Below are positions 63,662-64,000 of a stretch of 64,000 bases of DNA, piece after piece (the stretch's first letter is position 1; every line of letters begins with the position of its first letter). The stretch comes from Panacagrimonas perspica (GTDB lineage Bacteria; Pseudomonadota; Gammaproteobacteria; Nevskiales; Nevskiaceae). Both the position numbers and the translations under genes were made by a program. The notes under the pieces are model-generated. The model saw only the letters and a program-made list of their open reading frames with translations, was not told where the DNA came from and did not search any database. Where the stretch lies: contig NZ_SOBT01000008.1 of assembly GCF_004364935.1 (NCBI RefSeq), positions 871,534 to 935,533 of the forward strand. The letters are read 5' to 3'.

Positions 63662-63737
63662 CTCGTTCTTTACGGCACCGTTGCTGTTCTCTGCGTCCTT
63701 TGCGTTGGCCGTTGCCGTGATCCGCGCAAATCAACGG

Positions 63738-64000
63738 TCACCCGCGATACCAACGCCGGTTCAGCGCACGCAGCACCAGGTTCGGATACGCGGGTTTGCC
63801 GTAGCTGCCGTTGTATCGCGCCAGCGCACCGACGAGGTTTCCGCGTTCCTTGTCGAGGTAGAACCGCAGGATCGTGCAGCCCATGCGCAGGTTGGTCTTG
63901 GCATGGAACAGGTTCTCCTCCGGACCGGCAATCTCCTTGAGCCAGAACGGCATGATCTGCATGTAGCCCTGCGCACCGGCGCTGGAGAGGGCATAGCGAT
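63738..64000 (-). CDS. Lytic transglycosylase (SLT domain), C-terminal fragment
   Basis: The gene runs off the right edge; the last 86 codons are present. The residues RYALSSAGAQGYMQIMPFW are the SLT signature (GAxGxMQxMP) and LVGALARYNGSYGKPAYPNL is the substrate-loop and YNGS motif. Such enzymes cleave peptidoglycan to 1,6-anhydro muropeptides. The catalytic glutamate lies beyond the edge. It converges on the LysM gene. Confidence 0.85.
   Translation of the reverse strand, partial: RYALSSAGAQGYMQIMPFWLKEIAGPEENLFHAKTNLRMGCTILRFYLDKERGNLVGALARYNGSYGKPAYPNLVLRALNRRWYRG

Overview
The window is a 64-kb, high-GC, gene-dense chromosomal segment of a gammaproteobacterium. The inference rests on the synteny purM-purN-DUF3108 next to DUF2066-perM-hda, the ppsA/ppsR neighbourhood, an ilvG leader/attenuator, YcgL and YedI proteins, and GTAG-headed REP palindromes. 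Together with AlkB, fatty-acid and terpenoid-type oxidation genes this suggests a metabolically versatile, hydrocarbon- or lipid-using member of the Xanthomonadales/Nevskiales side of the class. The genus cannot be fixed from the sequence alone. No prophage, insertion sequence, CRISPR array or rRNA was seen.

Layout. 1-5.8 kb: start of ppsA (minus strand), a KefB/YbaL-type antiporter overlapping ppsR, a glyoxalase-fold protein, a secreted protein, and a flavin monooxygenase with a limonene-epoxide-hydrolase-like enzyme. 6-12.7 kb: a large lipoprotein penicillin-acylase homologue, HD hydrolase, lipoprotein, YedI, phosphoesterase. 12.8-17 kb: tRNA-Asn, then an ECF sigma factor/anti-sigma operon with two small exported proteins and a TPR plus beta-barrel outer-membrane protein. 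It is followed by a separately transcribed, very hydrophobic secreted protein preceded by an ECF-type promoter. 17-26 kb: fpr, aspartate aminotransferase, a TetR-SDR-old-yellow-enzyme unit with a clear operator, uvrB overlapping an orphan bcsZ. 26-32 kb: tRNA-Val, LysR divergent from alkB-rubredoxin, and an attenuated ilvG-ilvE operon. 32-47 kb: Baeyer-Villiger-type monooxygenase, amidase, SDR, acyl-CoA ligase, PhaC-like hydrolase, SRPBCC protein, Mpo1-like protein, esterase, FadJ-type multifunctional enzyme, alpha/beta hydrolase, thiolase and a divergent TetR. 47-56 kb: membrane and stress-type genes (pore-type channel, LysE exporter, GNAT, tandem-thioredoxin-fold GST, lipoproteins, a voltage-sensor-only protein coupled to YcgL, a Nudix-metallo-beta-lactamase fusion). 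56-64 kb: DUF3108-purN-purM divergent from DUF2066-perM-hda, then DUF2069-wrbA, an exported repeat protein, a LysM protein and the end of a lytic transglycosylase.

How the genes work together. Several units converge on aliphatic and lipid carbon: AlkB/rubredoxin hydroxylation, long-chain acyl-CoA ligase, FadJ-type enoyl hydratase/dehydrogenase, thiolase and the PhaC-like enzyme. A second group (flavin monooxygenase plus epoxide hydrolase, BVMO, OYE, SDRs, esterases) fits cyclic or terpenoid substrates. The sigma-factor island at 13.1-17.0 kb is the part least explained by known pathways and is the best candidate for an undescribed system.

Eleven copies of a REP-like palindrome (CGTAG head, CCCGGNN-GNA-NNCCGGG arm) sit only behind the 3' ends of genes, eight of them as inverted pairs with 25-29 bp spacers.
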